DNA from: Planctomycetaceae bacterium
GTDB taxonomy: Bacteria > Planctomycetota > Planctomycetia > Planctomycetales > Planctomycetaceae
Assembly (NCBI GenBank): GCA_029243145.1
Contig: JAQWSQ010000019.1
Coordinates: 62,001-126,000 of the forward strand
Direction of reading: 5' to 3'
Length of the DNA stretch: 64,000 nucleotides
The stretch's first letter is position 1. Each line of letters starts with the position of its first letter. Of this stretch, positions 63,667 to 64,000 are shown in pieces. Made by a program: the position numbers and the translations under genes. The notes under the pieces are model-generated. The model saw only the letters and a list, made by a program, of their open reading frames with translations, did not search any database and had not been told where the DNA came from.

Positions 63667-64000
63667 CCAAACGGGAACGCAGAATATCGAAGCCGCCGTC
63701 AAACGTCATCTCCCCGAATTATGGCAATTGGGAGAAGACGCCCAAGATGATTATGCAGACGTGGTTCAGTCGGCAAATGACTTGAAAGTCGCACTCGGTC
63801 CTCAAAAAGCGGCCCGCGATGATGAATACAAGTTTCGAGTACGCCGCGCGGAGCGAATGAACGAAGTCCTGCTTGATCTCCAACGAGCGAGCAAAATTAT
63901 TTTTGAAGCCGACGCAAAATTTCAAACCGGTTCGAGTGGTGTCAGCGGTCGCGATGAGCTTCAGGATGAAATGACCCGTGCCGTGGAGCGCGCCCGCGCC
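63617..64000 (+). CDS. Helical exported or membrane protein (partial, right edge)
   Basis: From the ATG at 63617 the frame stays open to the end of the window (128 codons). It begins MLAILLGCAGMCTGVG, too short for a normal lipoprotein signal unless joined to the preceding TFWWIINGL in the same frame. The rest is charged and helical (AAVKRHLPELWQLGEDAQDDY, LLDLQRASKIIFEADAKFQ). No family recognised. If joined to the zinc ribbon at 63478 by correcting a one-base shift between about 63578 and 63592, the protein would repeat the ribbon-plus-anchor layout of the 59462 gene. Confidence 0.55.
   Translation, partial: MLAILLGCAGMCTGVGNQTGTQNIEAAVKRHLPELWQLGEDAQDDYADVVQSANDLKVALGPQKAARDDEYKFRVRRAERMNEVLLDLQRASKIIFEADAKFQTGSSGVSGRDELQDEMTRAVERARA

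Noticed and set aside
1-64000. CRISPR array, prophage, insertion sequence or tRNA gene
   Set aside because: No regularly spaced repeats, transposase, integrase, phage structural gene or tRNA-like cloverleaf was recognised on either strand.

Overview
The window reads as a chromosomal segment of a planctomycete (class Planctomycetia). Family content shows this directly: three DUF1501 proteins, two PSCyt1/DUF1549/DUF1553 cytochrome-like proteins, a DUF1552 + DUF1592-type pair, a DUF1559 pseudopilin, a DUF1207 protein, a DUF3500 Tat protein, a cysteine-rich YTV-type wall protein, three formylglycine sulfatases and an orphan TAXI binding protein. No tRNA, rRNA, CRISPR array, transposase or phage gene was recognised. 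The genus cannot be fixed from the sequence alone.

Layout. 1-3.8 kb: the 5' part of a His-rich exported protein behind a Fur/Zur-like palindrome, a DUF1501 gene and a DUF3500 gene. 3.8-9.3 kb: a very large TPR/VCBS/ASPIC-UnbV protein, an NHL/SMP-30-like propeller, and a convergent Gfo/Idh/MocA oxidoreductase. 9.3-11.6 kb (minus): trmB, a FabZ-like dehydratase and a HAD protein. 11.6-15.8 kb: leuA with what looks like a complete leucine attenuator (leader peptide, antiterminator arm overlapping the leader stop codon, terminator), then a peroxiredoxin-fold membrane protein without the catalytic Cys, a partner membrane protein and a PLP aminotransferase. 15.8-20.7 kb: an ECF sigma remnant, phoU, a frameshifted pstB, a small membrane protein, a ceramidase-fold protein and an enolase-superfamily epimerase. 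20.7-25.1 kb: a broken pseudopilin fused to a neighbouring gene, a 43-residue Lys/Ala histone-H1-like protein, a sugar-phosphate isomerase-like protein and the YTV protein. 25.2-34.2 kb: xylB, a truncated ornithine cyclodeaminase, small membrane proteins and lipoproteins, an NMT1/THI5-like binding lipoprotein, a sulfatase with a CinA/PncC amidase, and a CpxP/Spy-like periplasmic protein. 34.3-45.4 kb: mazG, a serine hydrolase, two more sulfatases, an ankyrin protein and the DUF1552/DUF1592 pair. 45.4-59.0 kb: two DUF1501 + DUF1549/1553 pairs around a ThuA-like protein, a TAXI protein and a DUF1207 protein. 59.4-64 kb: two zinc-ribbon proteins with identical Cys spacing flanking a frameshifted ECF sigma gene.

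How genes may work together. The exported Tat proteins, CxxCH proteins and sulfatases form the usual planctomycete polysaccharide-degradation landscape (inference from family habits). leuA appears to be controlled by leucyl-tRNA supply. PstB and PhoU are a partial phosphate module without pstSCA nearby. The sigma gene between two zinc-ribbon membrane or exported genes may form a small regulatory neighbourhood.

Caution. Several genes are broken by probable single-base indels in homopolymers (pstB in G8, the 29.8-30.3 kb gene in A6, the ECF sigma gene in a C run, perhaps the zinc-ribbon gene at 63.5 kb). Either the assembly carries indel errors or these genes decayed recently. Raw reads would settle it. 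All family assignments here come from reading motifs, not from database searches.
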